Below are positions 1 through 10,623 of a stretch of 64,000 bases of DNA, piece after piece. The position numbers and the translations under genes were made by a program. Every line of letters starts with the position of its first letter. Positions within the stretch are counted from its first letter, which is position 1. The notes under the pieces are model-generated. The model worked only from the letters and a program-made list of their open reading frames with translations, searched no databases and was not told the DNA's origin. Source of the stretch: Coprinellus micaceus (lineage: Eukaryota > Basidiomycota > Agaricomycetes > Agaricales > Psathyrellaceae); NCBI GenBank assembly GCA_951394405.1, contig OX596339.1:1302001-1366000 (forward strand), written 5' to 3'.

Positions 1-72
1 GACGGGAATGTCCAGAAGGGGATGTCCCCCGCCTTAAGAGTCTGACGCTCTATCCGATTGAGCTAGGCGGGC
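1..72 (-). tRNA. tRNA-Lys (CTT), 5' exon and part of intron; 3' half lies outside the window
   Basis: Read on the minus strand from 72, the sequence gives an acceptor-stem strand GCCCGCC, a D-arm GCTCAATCGGATAGAGC, then the anticodon stem TCAGA and a loop with anticodon CTT. This is the standard eukaryotic tRNA-Lys(CTT) 5' half. After CTCTTA the sequence does not continue into the expected TCTGA arm but into GC-rich DNA, so an intron begins one base 3' of the anticodon, the canonical position. The 3' exon with T-arm would lie left of base 1 and cannot be seen. Isotype is confident from anticodon and arm sequence; completeness cannot be judged. Confidence 0.85.
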
Positions 73-138
73 GATGTTTGCTTTGTCTTTTCCGCCCTCG
101 TGTTCCCTCCGTGCGCCCCTGCCTGTCGCGCCGGAGTC

Positions 139-1401
139 ATGTCCTCCTTTCTCTCCCTGACGCCCATGTCGGCAGCATGGAGGCGAAGTCTACCCGGCAG
201 AATTACCCCCTATACGCGTAGATTCTCGAGAGTTCATGGTCCTGAACAGGCGACTGTTCCTCTCGCCTTCACCTCGCTCGGACACGGGACGGGGAGCCCT
301 CTTGTCGTTCTTCACGGCCTATTGTAAGCCTGCCACCTAGCCCTCTGGTCATACCCGTCTTATGAGACCCATCCAGCGGTTGCAAGAGGAATTGGAAGAC
401 CTTGACCAAGGCTCTTCATCGCTCCTTACCCGACACGCCAATCTACACACTTGACTTGCGCAACCATGGAGCTTCACCACACGTCCGACCGCATACATAC
501 CAAGCTATGGCTGCGGATGTCCAGCAGTTCATAAAAGAGAAGGGGTTGCAGAACGTCTCTTTACTTGGGCACTCTATGTAAGTGTAGCGTTTCTGATGGC
601 ATGGCGTTCGAATCCAACGCTAACGACGTAGGGGTGCCAAGGTCGCGATGACAGTCGCACTAGACCTCGCAAAGCTAGGGAAGGGTGACCTACTTTCGAA
701 GCTGGTCGTGGTAGATATGGCCCCAACCAAGCTCCGAATAGACGCCCAGATGAGGAGTTATGTTACTGTCATGCAGAACATGAACGCAATGCCGGCGGGG
801 ATGGTCAAGTCGTTGGTGGACGCCGAACGATTTCTCATGGCCTTTGAGGAGGTATGTGTACCTTGAAACAGCTAGTTTTACGCTGCGTTCCTAACTCCTT
901 TTCCAGGATTCCGTCGTCCGCCAGTTTCTCCTGACGAACCTCGTTCTCCCCAGCCATTCACGGGCTGCAGCTCCCCATCACGACAGAGCCAAGTTTGCAT
1001 TACCCCTGGACATCCTCAAGCCAGCTATAGACGCTTTAGAAGAGTTCCCATACGACCACATTTCCCCAGACCATCCAGCCTGGTCAGGCCAGACCCGCGT
1101 GATTGCTGGGAGGAACAGCGAGTGAGTGGATTCATACGTCTACGCCGCTACCCAACCTTCAGCCAATGCAGAGTGACTGATATAAATCTGTAATAGGTAT
1201 CGCGTGTACCAGCAGGAAGCGGCTTTGAAAGCATTTTTCCCAAAACACGATATGCATGTTTTGGATACGGGGCATTGGGGTAAGCGCTTGCACATTCTCA
1301 TGGGTCTTCGCGCTAATTCTCTGCTGATAGTGCAAGCGGAGAAGCCGAACGAGTTTCTAAAGCTTGTGGTGGACTTCCTGAAGGCGGAGACCATGAGGTG
1401 A
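139..1401 (+). CDS. ABHD11/IMO32-like mitochondrial alpha/beta hydrolase
   Basis: Six exons are read: 139-323, 377-577, 632-851, 907-1121, 1197-1279, 1331-1401. All phases agree. The start is the first ATG in frame. The N-terminus is Arg/Ser-rich with few acidic residues (MSSFLSLTPMSAAWRRSLPG), which suggests a mitochondrial presequence. The fold markers follow: PLVVLHGLFG (oxyanion-loop HG), LDLRNHGASPH, the nucleophile elbow LGHSMGAK with Ser, VVVDMAP, and a late DTGHWVQAEKP motif with the catalytic His. The acidic residue is not assigned. This pattern fits the ABHD11 family, which in animals and yeast is mitochondrial; substrates are not well defined. It lies 67 bp downstream of the divergent tRNA-Lys and about 0.5 kb upstream of the TauD gene. 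The family call is firm; the physiological substrate is not known from sequence. Confidence 0.88.
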
Positions 1402-1899
1402 CTCTGGCTCGACTACTAGCTTCAGTTTAGATGCAGGTACATATGCGCGGAGTAGGGGAGAAAAGAAGAAGATTGCCTCCGGAAAGAGGGACGCGTTCAT
1501 TTGACCAGTACGATAATACCACTAATCCAGAGACCAACCTTCAATATTCAATTCTCGCATCTGGTGGCCTTTATCAACGGCCGGCAGCCTGAGGACAGTT
1601 TGACGCCATATCCTCCTCGGCTTGCCCCCCGGCGGACGCTTTGATCCTTCTCTCTTGCGCAATCCATCGTCGCGAGACGTCATATCGCGAGTACTTGCCG
1701 GACTTACACAGGCCAAGCGCAGCTGTCTATTCATATTCTCCTAGGCTGTATAGAACGCGCCGACACAATTGCGTTCTATCAGGGCTCTATGACATGATAC
1801 CTCCCGTCGGTATCGACCCGGGTTGGGCTGTATTTATACAGTGCAATCGTCTAGTTTGACGCACTCAGACTTCACATCTACTCCTTCGATTCTTTGGTC
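1402..1899. promoter_or_regulatory. Intergenic region with TATA-like box before the TauD gene
   Basis: No gene is seen between the hydrolase stop and the TauD start. A TATA-like tatttata sits at 1832-1839, about 60 bp before the ATG at 1900, a plausible core-promoter distance for a fungal gene. The short open frames here have no coding character. Confidence 0.45.
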
Positions 1900-3225
1900 A
1901 TGGCTCCCTCTATTGCTAACATCAAATCTCCCGAACACGTTGGCACCGTCGTTGACAAGGTCGCTGACTTAAAGCTCGCCAATAAGGGTGAGGCTCATAA
2001 GGTACGTGTTTTCCCACCTCGTCGTCAGATAGGTCGACGCTAACTCGTCTTCAAGGGGCCATCTTACCCTTTCTACTACCCATACTTCAACGTGAACGAG
2101 AAGTTTCCTCCGACCGAGATCTTCGGTAAGCCCACCTCCTACTCTCCTCTCGTCCCCACTCCATACCAACCACCTATCTAGAATATTCCGACCCCGGCCT
2201 CCTCGCCGACCCTTCTAAGCCCAACCTCATCACCCCTTCCACCAGGCTCCACCACCTCAGCCCCTACCTCGGCACCGAAATCTCCGGAATCCAACTCTCC
2301 ACCCTCTCCCCCTCCGGCCTCAACGAACTCGCACTCTACACCGCCGAGCGCAAAGTCCTTATCTTCCGGGACCAAGACTTCAAAGACGTCTCCCCTGAGC
2401 GTCAGATCCAAATCGCAAGGCACTTTGGCCCGATCCAGCGCCATCCGACGAGCGGGAACGTGAAAGGGTACCCGGAGTTCCATGTGGTGTATCGGGATGC
2501 GGGGCATAATAGGGTGGTGAAGTATAGGAACTTTGGGGAAAAGGCGAATTGGACGAGTTGGCATTCGGATGTGACGTATGAGAAGCAGACGCCTGGGACG
2601 ACGTTTTTCTTTATCCTCGACCAGGTATGGGTTTCGCTCCTTTCACGCCCTCTTGGCACTCACATCACACTTTGTTTCTGTAGCCTGAGAACGGAGGCGA
2701 CACCCTCTTCACTTCCCAGGTCGAAGCCTACAACCGCCTCTCCGACTCCTTCAAAGCCCGCCTCATCGGGCTACGCGCAGTGCACTCCGCCGTCCCCCAA
2801 GCCGAAATCTCCGCAAAGAACAACGGCCCCGTCCGTCGTGAACCTGTGGAGACCAAGCACCCCATCGTCCGCGTGCACCCCGTCACAGGGGAGAAAGCGT
2901 TGTTCATCAACCAGGGGTTTACGAAGAGTGTCGTCGGTTTCAAGAAGGAAGAGAGCGACGCGTTGCTGGGGTTCTTGTTTGATCATATCGCGAAGGGAGC
3001 GGATTTTAGGGTGAGGGCGAGGTATGAGAAGGGGAGCGTTGTGGTTTGGGTGAGTTGTTGGTTTGTTTTTGATTTGTGAGTGTGAGGCTGATGAGGGTAC
3101 CTACGTAGGATAACCGTGTTACGGTTCATTCTGCGACCCCGGATTTTGACCCTGCGCAGGGAAGGAGACATGCGGTTCGCCTTACTCCCCAGGCGGAGAT
3201 CCCGATTCCTGCTACTGAGATTTAG
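1900..3225 (+). CDS. TauD/TfdA-family Fe(II)/2-oxoglutarate dioxygenase (sulfonate/taurine-type)
   Basis: Five exons: 1900-2001, 2056-2125, 2182-2624, 2684-3049, 3109-3225, all in phase. The protein runs from MAPSIANIKSPEHVG to a C-terminal IPIPATEI. The double-stranded beta-helix iron site is visible: the HxD pair in WHSDVTYEKQTPGTT (end of exon 3) and the distal His in DNRVTVHSATPDFD (exon 5). The following RRHAVRLT carries the Arg expected to bind 2-oxoglutarate. The preceding LIFRDQDFKDVSPERQ and HFGPIQRHPTSG segments are typical of the family. Fungal members of this group (JLP1-like) release sulfite from alkylsulfonates or act on related small acids during sulfur scavenging; which substrate is used here is inference. 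The ATG was chosen because exon 1 is exactly 34 codons and ends at a consensus donor; a TATA-like box lies ~60 bp upstream. The gene ends at the tail of a decayed kinase gene on the opposite strand. Confidence 0.92.
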
Positions 3226-4715
3226 GTGCGATCGCCAGCGCGCAGTTCCCGTGCCTCCTTGCCAGATGTCGAGGGTCCCCGTCCATAGAACACCGATTTT
3301 CGGAAATACATAGCGGTTGACAAGCTGAATGGGCGCAAGTTGAGTACGTCGCGTGCGGAAGGCCTCTTGCTGGGGTCAGGGACGAAACACTCTTCGATCG
3401 TCTTCCAGATCTCGTCCGTCATGCCAGAGCGGGTATAGGCGGTGCTACCCTCTGCTGTTTTAGCGAGGCGCTCGTTTTTATCGAGCACGGCGCCGAACAG
3501 TGTCACTATGGCCATCTCTCGCGGTCGCTGGGCTCTGACGACTGAGAACGGCTTCTCTCCGGTGAAGACCTCGTCGGCCAAGAGAGCAAAGGAGTACAGT
3601 TGAATTTCTCATACAGAATAACGTCGAGGCGACCATTTTCTTTATTCACTATGAGAATTATTCACAACGAGTGTGTGACCGAGGATGTAAATACTTTCCC
3701 ATGGCTACAGCGCTGTAGGTGAGAGAAAGTCTACACGTTCTCTGTCTAAAAATGAGACATGTATGTATCCTTGGGCATCGATAGGCACCAGGTCCAGAAT
3801 TTCGCTGCTTTCCCGCTTGGTGCAGACCAGGGCATAGCGGGTCAGCACTGCAGAACCAAGGAGATCCCGGCTGCCTGGCATGCCCGGGTCTGCCAAACTA
3901 CTATCTCATACCGAATAATGCCCTGAAATCTCTATTCGATTCACTTTTATTCACTTCAATCATTTCCCCTGCGAACGGCGGTGGGGAACAGCCAAAGTCG
4001 ATTCAATATGAGGTTTATTCGGTATGACCTCATTCGGTATGAGAAATTCAACTGTAGATATCACTTGCCGCGGTGGGCATCGCATCCCTACCTTCGCGAC
4101 GGACACAAAGCAGTTCGGGCCCCATCCGCAGGTAATCGCCCAAGGTGACAGACTGTGCCACCAGGGGGTATGACCCACCGTCAGCTGAGGTGAGAACGCC
4201 GTCCCCTAATCCCGATAATCGACCTCGCCCCATCGTTGCCGATGACGGTCACTGAAGGCCTGATTTTGCCGTGAGCGATGCTGTTGACGTCGAGGAAGTC
4301 GAGGCCCTTGAGAATATCCTTTCCTTGCTTCAGCAAGTCAGTGGAATGTCTCTTAAACACCCCTCTGGTCACGAGAAACGGCTTTTTCTGCTTTCTCCCC
4401 TTCTTGTGACCCGCGTCGGTCTGTGCTTCGGAAAATTAATGCGTTGCCCCAATGAGTCGGGGGTAACGACCTCCCTTATCTCTTGGGTATACTTGCCGGG
4501 GAAAAGCACGCGTCCACTAAGTACAGCCAGGATAGACGACATATCATCGAATTTGGCATCCAATTGTTCGAGCAAGTTCTCAGCCTAGCCACACATCGTT
4601 AGCTGTGTGAGGTAGCTCTGACAATAGACCTCACAAAGGCTGGGGTCTTATCTTTGTCGCTCTCGCTCGACCGTGATGGAGTCGCGGGAACCTTCAATGG
4701 CAGAGCAGTTGACAT
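3222..4715 (-). pseudogene. Decayed protein-kinase gene split by an inverted-repeat element
   Basis: On the minus strand an ATG at 4715 opens exon 4715-4635 (MSTALPLKVPATPSRSSESD...), followed by a 50-nt GTGAGG...CTAG intron and a second exon from 4584. Kinase-like pieces follow in order. GLDFLDVNSIAHGKIRP (~4290) resembles subdomain VI. GDYLRMGPELL (~4120) is APE-like. SDIYSFALLADEVFTGEKPF spans the element junction and matches subdomain IX. WKTIEECFVPDPSKRPSARD (~3400) matches subdomain XI. Breaks are clear: stops near 4369 and 4181, a frame change near 4230, and a 458-bp insertion between 3595 and 4056. The catalytic HRD and DFG residues are not recognisable, so this was already a divergent or pseudo-kinase. 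The last ~40 codons overlap the 3' end of the TauD gene. The kinase call is firm; the exact family is not. Confidence 0.8.
3597..4054. mobile_element. 458-bp non-autonomous TA-flanked inverted-repeat element (Tc1/mariner-type MITE)
   Basis: The ends are an 18-bp perfect inverted repeat: CAGTTGAATTTCTCATAC at 3597-3614 and its reverse complement at 4037-4054. Similarity extends a few bases further inward (AGAATA versus CGAATG). Both sides are flanked by the dinucleotide TA (3595-3596 and 4055-4056), the target duplication typical of the Tc1/mariner superfamily. Removing the element with one TA joins the two kinase reading frames exactly (SDIY then SFALLADEV). Inside, CTCATACCGAATA recurs at ~3905 and TTCGGTATGA at ~4018, which suggests nested or subterminal repeats. 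No transposase is seen. Superfamily assignment rests on TSD and TIR only. Confidence 0.85.
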
Positions 4716-4894
4716 TAGAAGCGATAATGGGTGTAGAGGAGCCCAGTTCTACTTGGTTACCTGAGTGAATGGTGGCTGGTTCGGTGGTTCCATGCCGTTC
4801 GGGGCGATACCCTTAATTCCAAGCACAGCCAAACATCCACCTTGAGACCTGACCCCTGTTTCCAGTTCCCGAGCCTCTTCAATTCAAATTATAT

Positions 4895-5420
4895 AATCGA
4901 CGATCAAAGATGTTTGGACTGCCATGCCCGCATTTGGCACGCGCTGTTGGGCGCCCCCACGACGAATCGGATTCGAAGTGGACAAGTTAATCTCGGGTGC
5001 TATCTCTAGTTTTGGAGTTTCCCCATTCAGATCGTACGCCAGGGTGAGGGAAGGGAAGAGCTATTATTCGGGGGTTTCTCGAGAGGTATGGCACCAGATG
5101 GCACCTGCGCAGGAATGGCATTTTATTCGACATGATGGATGGCGAAACGCAGGCTTGACGGGGTGTGTGAGACTGTGAGTCGAGCCTTTTTGCTCCGCTT
5201 GTGAGCCCGAGTGAGGTGTCACAGGCCGTGAGGTACATATCCATTGCCCCCACTGTGTTGGGTTCCTTCGATGGGAGGTGACTTCTTGAACAGATACCCT
5301 GGCCGTCTGCCCCACTCGTCATTGGACCACAGACAGAAGGGGACTCATCTCTTTGGGGGGCATCTCCTAAAGTCATCCAAGGGTGTGATATGCATTACTT
5401 TGTGCCACTGGAAACTTCCA
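4895..5420 (+). repeat. Dispersed repeat, copy 1 (~530 bp)
   Basis: This stretch is closely similar to the reverse complement of 16721-17265. Shared landmarks include GATCAAAGA...TTGGACTGCCATGC at the left end, GGCACGCG(C/T)TGTTGGGCGCC, TAGTTTTGGAGTTTC, CAGATCGTACGCCAGGGTGAG, GAACAGATACCCTGG and GTCTGCCCCACTCGTCATTGG. The two copies differ by several indels, so both are old. The copy holds fragments of an open frame (PAFGTRCWAPPRR...) also present in copy 2, but neither frame looks like a known protein. No terminal inverted repeats or target duplication were found, so the element class is unknown. Confidence 0.8.
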
Positions 5421-6626
5421 CTTCCACTTCCAAGCGCCACCGCAGCCTCGTGACCAACCTCATTGACTCCCAAAAGAGGACCCTCCGACCCAGGGGAAAT
5501 CAGCCAACCATGACTCTTCCCGCCATCCTTGTGTCCTCTTTCACAAAACCCTAGCGGTTGGGCTCAAGTCATTCTCCTCCGCTCCGCCTGTCATTTTGTG
5601 CGCTACCAGGTCAGGATAACCAACAGCCTGCGCTGCGACAACATGCGTCCCAGGAGCTGATACACAGCAACCCTTGCAACCCTCGGCGCCCTTCCCAGGT
5701 GCACTCGCTCATTTGCGTCCTACCCCCTCCTTTGCCACTAGGAGCCTTTACTTTGGTATGCCCCTGTCGTCCCTTTGGTATCTTGGCCACATCCAGCAAC
5801 ATCAATTATCAGCTCTTCAGTAATCCGCACCTTGCGTCCAAGTCGCTGAGGCTCGGCAACCTTGCCAGCGTTTTCAAGACCGTTCTCAGGATTACCCGAC
5901 CACACTACCCTCAATGGCGGACGTTGAACACGCAGCCTTCGCCCCTTGCACACGCTCTGTCGACCACTTAGTTACACCAGCACCATTTCAACAGTATCGC
6001 CTATCAGGAGACCCTACGCGTTGCACCCCGTCATCTCCCGGCAGTTCGGTGCCTTCGGGAGGATGAAGCATGACCCTTTCCTGGACACTCGATTCTGGCT
6101 GTGGTTCTCTTTTGCATCAGGCTCCTGTGGCGCTTCTATGTCGCTTTCCTAGCCCGGATGTCGTCTGGATGGCTACGAAACTCATTGAGAATGACACTGC
6201 TGGGGGACCAGGGGAGAGTCGGTGGCCCAGTGCATCGAACCGACATTGCGCCGGCCTGGACACTATTTTCGACGCCTTCCCGTTCCACTTCACCACCGTG
6301 ACAGTAATCCGGTGACCTCGAGGAACATTAGTGCCACGTGACCCCGATGATGCCTATTGGGTCAGCAGCGATGGTCTTTCTGGCATGGTATCCCATCGGG
6401 ATGTCCTTGGTGTGGGGGATATCAGAGACACTGGTATCGCAGCGCTTGCACTGGCCCCCCAGTGCCCGTGTCCAGTTGTCCCATCTAGAGGGCTGAAGAC
6501 CAAACTGTGCCGACGGTGAATTGGACCACTGTCACGTTTTCCAAAAGCGGTGCATGACGCACGGGCCACGAATGAGACGAAGACTTCAGCCAGCTTTGGT
6601 CCCCCAGATATCGATACTGCTTCGCC
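5421..6626. other. Gene-poor stretch upstream of the F-box gene
   Basis: No gene can be supported. The longest open frame (137 codons, near 5558-5971) begins without ATG, has low-complexity Pro/Ser/Leu content and no splice continuation. The last few hundred bases presumably include the promoter and 5' leader of the F-box gene, but no clear TATA box is seen. Confidence 0.4.
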
Positions 6627-7880
6627 ATGGCTGCTCCCCACGTTCCAACCGAAGTTGTCGACGAGGTTCTCGAGAACGTTGATGAGGAGAACAGCAAGGC
6701 CACGCTTCTTTCCAGCAGGATGGTCTGTTGGTCGTGGTCGCAGACTTCACTGCAGAGGCTCTTCGGCACGAGCGTCGTCTTCAACGACTGGAACGACATC
6801 CGCTCCTTCCTCGCCCTCACCTCAGGGCCAGCAGGCACCTTTCCTGCCCACGTCAAGACCAAACATCTCGCCCTCAACAACTTGAGGGCCCTCGACGACG
6901 AAGCCACTGCAACCCTCCAGAGCCTCGTGTTGGCTGTCACCGCGGAGGAATCGCTCGCCATTCACGTCCCGACGAGCGGTATCGCAGGCATCCTTGGTCA
7001 AGTCTCTCAAGGTTGGACCCACATCTGCCAGTTAACCCTCTCTGGAGGAACCCACCCCCCTGCGACCTTTTTCGACCAGCTGGCGTCGTTCGCTCAACTT
7101 CACTCCCTCACTCTTCAAGACTTCCGGTTGCAACCTGTACAGAGCATCAGCGACGCCCCCGCGGTTCAGTTCAGGTTCCCAGACACCATTGCCAAGCTCT
7201 CGCTGGCACGAAGCTCCAGCCTGTGGACCGTTTTCAGGACCCACATCCTGCCCGCTCATGGCTTTGCCAAAATAAGCGAGTTATCCATCGAAGAGCAGTT
7301 CTCCTTCCAGGAAGACGGGATGTGCGACATGGTGCATTGCTTCAAGGTCTTGGAGGGTGTTCATACCCTCTCAATCCATGCGATCTACAATCCGAGGTGT
7401 CGAGGTCTTGGTACGTTCTGGCGTTAACTCCCACCCTCCATCCCTACACCATGCTCATTTCGTGATGTAGTTCGAGATATGGAGAACATCTTTCAAACCC
7501 GCCAGCTCAGATCGGCGGCGATCCAAGGCCTGCGCCGCCTTTACCTTGGGTTCGGCGAGATGCCAGCACACTTTGTGTTTGGCTGCATCATCATGCACAG
7601 CATTTACCTCCCCTTCACCCAGATCGACGCGATAATCGAGTTCGAGGCTCCTCGTGCGTTGGGCCTCTGGGACAACCAGGACCCTCAGTCCCAGATTTGC
7701 CAACTCCTCCTCGAAACCCAATCCGACACGCAGATGGCAGAGTTCACGAGGGCTTTCCTTATCCGCGGTTGTGAGGGCGCGCTGCCTCCGGCGGTCATCG
7801 AGGCGTCGGGGAGGGCGACGGTGTGCGGCTACCCGGTCGTCTTCATGGGCCTCGGCGGGGAGGAAGGAAGCGCCATGTGA
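6627..7880 (+). CDS. F-box protein of the basidiomycete leucine-rich type
   Basis: Two exons, 6627-7410 and 7471-7880, join in phase across a 60-nt GTACGT...GTAG intron, giving 397 residues. The N-terminus reads HVPTEVVDEVLENVDEENS, then SSRMVCWSWSQTSLQRLFGT. This is the F-box helix pattern (P.E...E.l......ll..r.VCr.W) common in Agaricomycete F-box proteins. After it come irregular hydrophobic repeats (HLALNNLR, LTLQDFRL, AKLSLARS, LSIEEQFS) like degenerate leucine-rich strands. Such proteins are expected to bind Skp1 in SCF ubiquitin ligases and select targets through the C-terminal part; the target is unknown. The ATG is the first in frame. An AATAAA lies at 8016-8021. The reading frame has no breaks, unlike most neighbouring DNA. 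Confidence 0.82.
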
Positions 7881-8015
7881 TGTGACGGGCTTTAGAAAGA
7901 ACTGTGTGCTCGGATTGAAGTGTACTTAGACTCTCGTTTCGCCTATGCTCTCTATTCATCCTGCGCTATCTGTGACCGTGACGAATGTATGTGTATGTAT
8001 CATCAAATGCTATGA

Positions 8016-8021
8016 AATAAA
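8016..8021 (+). terminator. Polyadenylation signal candidate for the F-box gene
   Basis: An AATAAA hexamer lies 136 bp after the F-box stop codon in an AT-rich stretch. It is the canonical signal, although fungal genes often use degenerate versions. Confidence 0.45.
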
Positions 8022-8471
8022 GTTATTTATTTAAACGTATTGGTCAAGTTGCTTTCAGGCTCGAGGTGGCCATCGTCGACCCCGAGAGCGAGGTGCTATA
8101 GTCAGAGCAAAGGTATGCGCACTGCCCAGCGCCGGTCCTTCACCGTTCCTCCACGCTTTTTCCACGCCTTTTCCAACCGTTGAAGTGGAGATCGCGACAA
8201 GATCTGTCTGGTTTCCGGTTGGGGTGCCGTTTCGATAAATTAGCGCCCGCTAAACGAGGTATTCCCACGGCCTCCTTTATACTTTCACCACGTTGCGTTT
8301 GGCCATGTTAGCAACCCTTCGCAGCTCATCCGGGAACCGTCGTGACGCGCACAAACATTAAGTCGATAGGCCCCTCCTGCCACCTCCGCTACCATTTCCC
8401 AGAGTCAACTTCCTCAACGGCCGGACCAGCCTCAGCAGCTCCCTCCTCAACCACCCTTTCTAAACCCCAGC
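8022..8471. other. Intergenic region before the Gln-rich gene
   Basis: No gene is visible. It contains one TAGCGCCC word at ~8243 and the presumed promoter and leader of the gene starting at 8472. A Ser/Pro-rich open frame overlapping the gene start is a shadow of exon 1. Confidence 0.4.
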
Positions 8472-9742
8472 ATGAATCATGCGTCACCCGATATCTTCTC
8501 ACCGGGCATGTCGAACGACACTCGAGGTGGCTCACCATCGGACCCCCCCAACTCCATGCCGATTGTGCCTGCTTCCAGCCTACTTGCCCAGGCTCATGAA
8601 CGTGCAAACCAAATCCGAATGGCTATCCAAAACGAGGAGAACATGGCCAACCAACTCAAGCTGAAGGTGCAGCGAGCACAAACCGTCACAGAGGAAGATA
8701 GACTACAGCATGCAAAGTTGATGGCCGGAGTGAACCAGAAGAAGGAATATTTAGTTAAGCTGGTAGCGATGATCCAGCAGGGTTCTATGTTAGTATCGCA
8801 TCGATACCTTGGGATCGCGCATTGACGAGTATGATAGGCCCCAGCAACTGCCTGGAGGCGGGAGTGGCGCCCCTGGGCCTAGTTGGGGTTCATTTATTCC
8901 AACCGAAACCGCTCAACACATGAGCATCCCCACACAGCGACAAGTGAACCAAGTAGTCTCCTTCGCCCACCACACCATCCAAGACCTTCAATCAATGGGC
9001 GTCCCTGAACATGTTGTTGAACTGGTTGAGGCCTGTCGTCCTGGCTTGCAGCGTCTCTACCAGCAACAGGACCGCCTTACACGTGTTCCAACGAAAGACC
9101 AAACCCAATTCGCCCTTGCGAGACTTGAAAAACTCAGGAGCGAAGCCCAGGAGGGTAGGTTGATGGCTGAGCATTCTTCTGTGGCCTTTACTAACGTCTG
9201 TTCAAGCGATCCATCATTTACAACCCGTCGAGATACCTCCTAGCCAGAGAGCCGCGTACAACGCCCTGTTGGAGAGCGTGCACCGCATGACCCTCGACTT
9301 CGATCCGAAGCTACCCATCCTGTACTCGCTGATCAAGAACGATAATCATATGAGGAGGATTGTCAAAATCGTGCGTAGACCTTTTCACCCTTGTCAGATG
9401 TGTGCTCACCGTTCGCCGCAGATATCCTCTGTCCAGCTCCAGCGGAACCTGTGCTCTCAGAATAGTCCTCGCGTCATCATCAGTTTTGAAGCCTTGCGCG
9501 CTTGCCAAACAGAACTCGTTCGGATTAACGACGCATTCTCCCTCGCGATGAAGCAAGCAGATGCAATGCGACAAAACCAGCATGGACACCCCCAGCAGTC
9601 CTCTATCCAGACAGTGGTTCAAAACTACGTGGCACAACAGCAAGGTATGAACGAAGACCAACTGGTGCGAGCCGATGGGTCAGGCCTTGATCCACAGGTA
9701 GACCCCTTGATTGAGGCTCTCTCCGATTTGAGGCTTCCGTAA
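8472..9742 (+). CDS. Conserved-looking hypothetical protein, Gln-rich and helical
   Basis: Four exons, 8472-8788, 8838-9154, 9207-9370 and 9422-9742, all in phase, encode about 372 residues. I do not recognise the family. The N-terminal 35 residues are Ser/Pro-rich and probably disordered. They are followed by a strongly helical stretch (LLAQAHERANQIRMAIQNEE and on to ~105) with coiled-coil character. A Pro/Gly linker PGGGSGAPGPSWG follows. The central and C-terminal parts are again helical and Gln-rich (LQRLYQQQDRLTRVP, VVQNYVAQQQGMNEDQL), ending DPLIEALSDLRLP. This composition is common in transcription-coactivator or scaffold subunits, but no domain supports a specific role. It is colinear with the F-box gene 0.6 kb upstream. 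The continuous splice phases make it a convincing gene; function is unknown. Confidence 0.72.
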
Positions 9743-10623
9743 TGTCACACGGAAGTAGGAATTGCGACTGGTGCTGAACGAATTTCGAATGTGTATATTA
9801 CTGCATGTATGTGTTGCTTTGATTTATCATACCTTTGCCATGGGAAGGACGTGGTCCGCATGTGGCCAAAGTATGGCTTTAGCGCCCGCACAGCACGATG
9901 TTTACACGCGTCTTAAGGTTTTACCCGCTTGGGCCACCTTACGTAGCTTGGGTGCAAGTCATGGCTGCGCCCACACCGTCCCTTCTTTTCTTCTTTCTCC
10001 ATCGCGCCCGCGATATCCAACTTCTACGCCTACACCTCGAGGTGAGTCGCGACAGCTCTCTGGCGATCCTCTGGCGATCTCGGCCACCGCAGGTTGCCCC
10101 GTTGAGAGAGATCAACAGACTGACGCCTTCGATGCAAGTTCCTACTGCTCGTACCACGCTCTACCATGCCCTACACAAGCTCCAGAGGTGCAGCCCTCAG
10201 TCGGCACGTCCTCGCAACCATCCTCATCTTCGGTGTCCTGCTACGCGGCAATAGGCCGATTGAGGCCGAGCCAGTACCTAGGAAGCCGAAGAGGTCAGCA
10301 GGTCCGAGTCCCAAACCTCAGAGACCATTCGAGGGCGCCAAATGGCCAGTGAATAAGACCTCTACAGCACTCGCACCACGTTCTGTTATTGGTCACGCGA
10401 AGCCCGGAAGAAGTCGCCACGCGGCGTCACCTCGTCAGTACTCGAGAGCGAATTTTAAGCGCCCGTCACAGCTTCGCTCAGGATCCTCGCACTCGACTCG
10501 CCGACCGCCGTCACGATGAAATGAACTAATAAATACCCGGGCCGTGGAGGGAAAATATCAAGGAGTTGGGTGGATAGAGGTGGAATTCCTGATAGTGGCT
10601 TCATCGCATGTCTAATTCCTCTT
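9743..10623. other. Intergenic region between convergent genes
   Basis: The Gln-rich gene (plus) and the carboxylesterase (minus) converge here. Open frames up to 196 codons exist but lack splice continuation and known motifs. Two AGCGCCC words lie at ~9881 and ~10459. No gene is supported. Confidence 0.4.
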
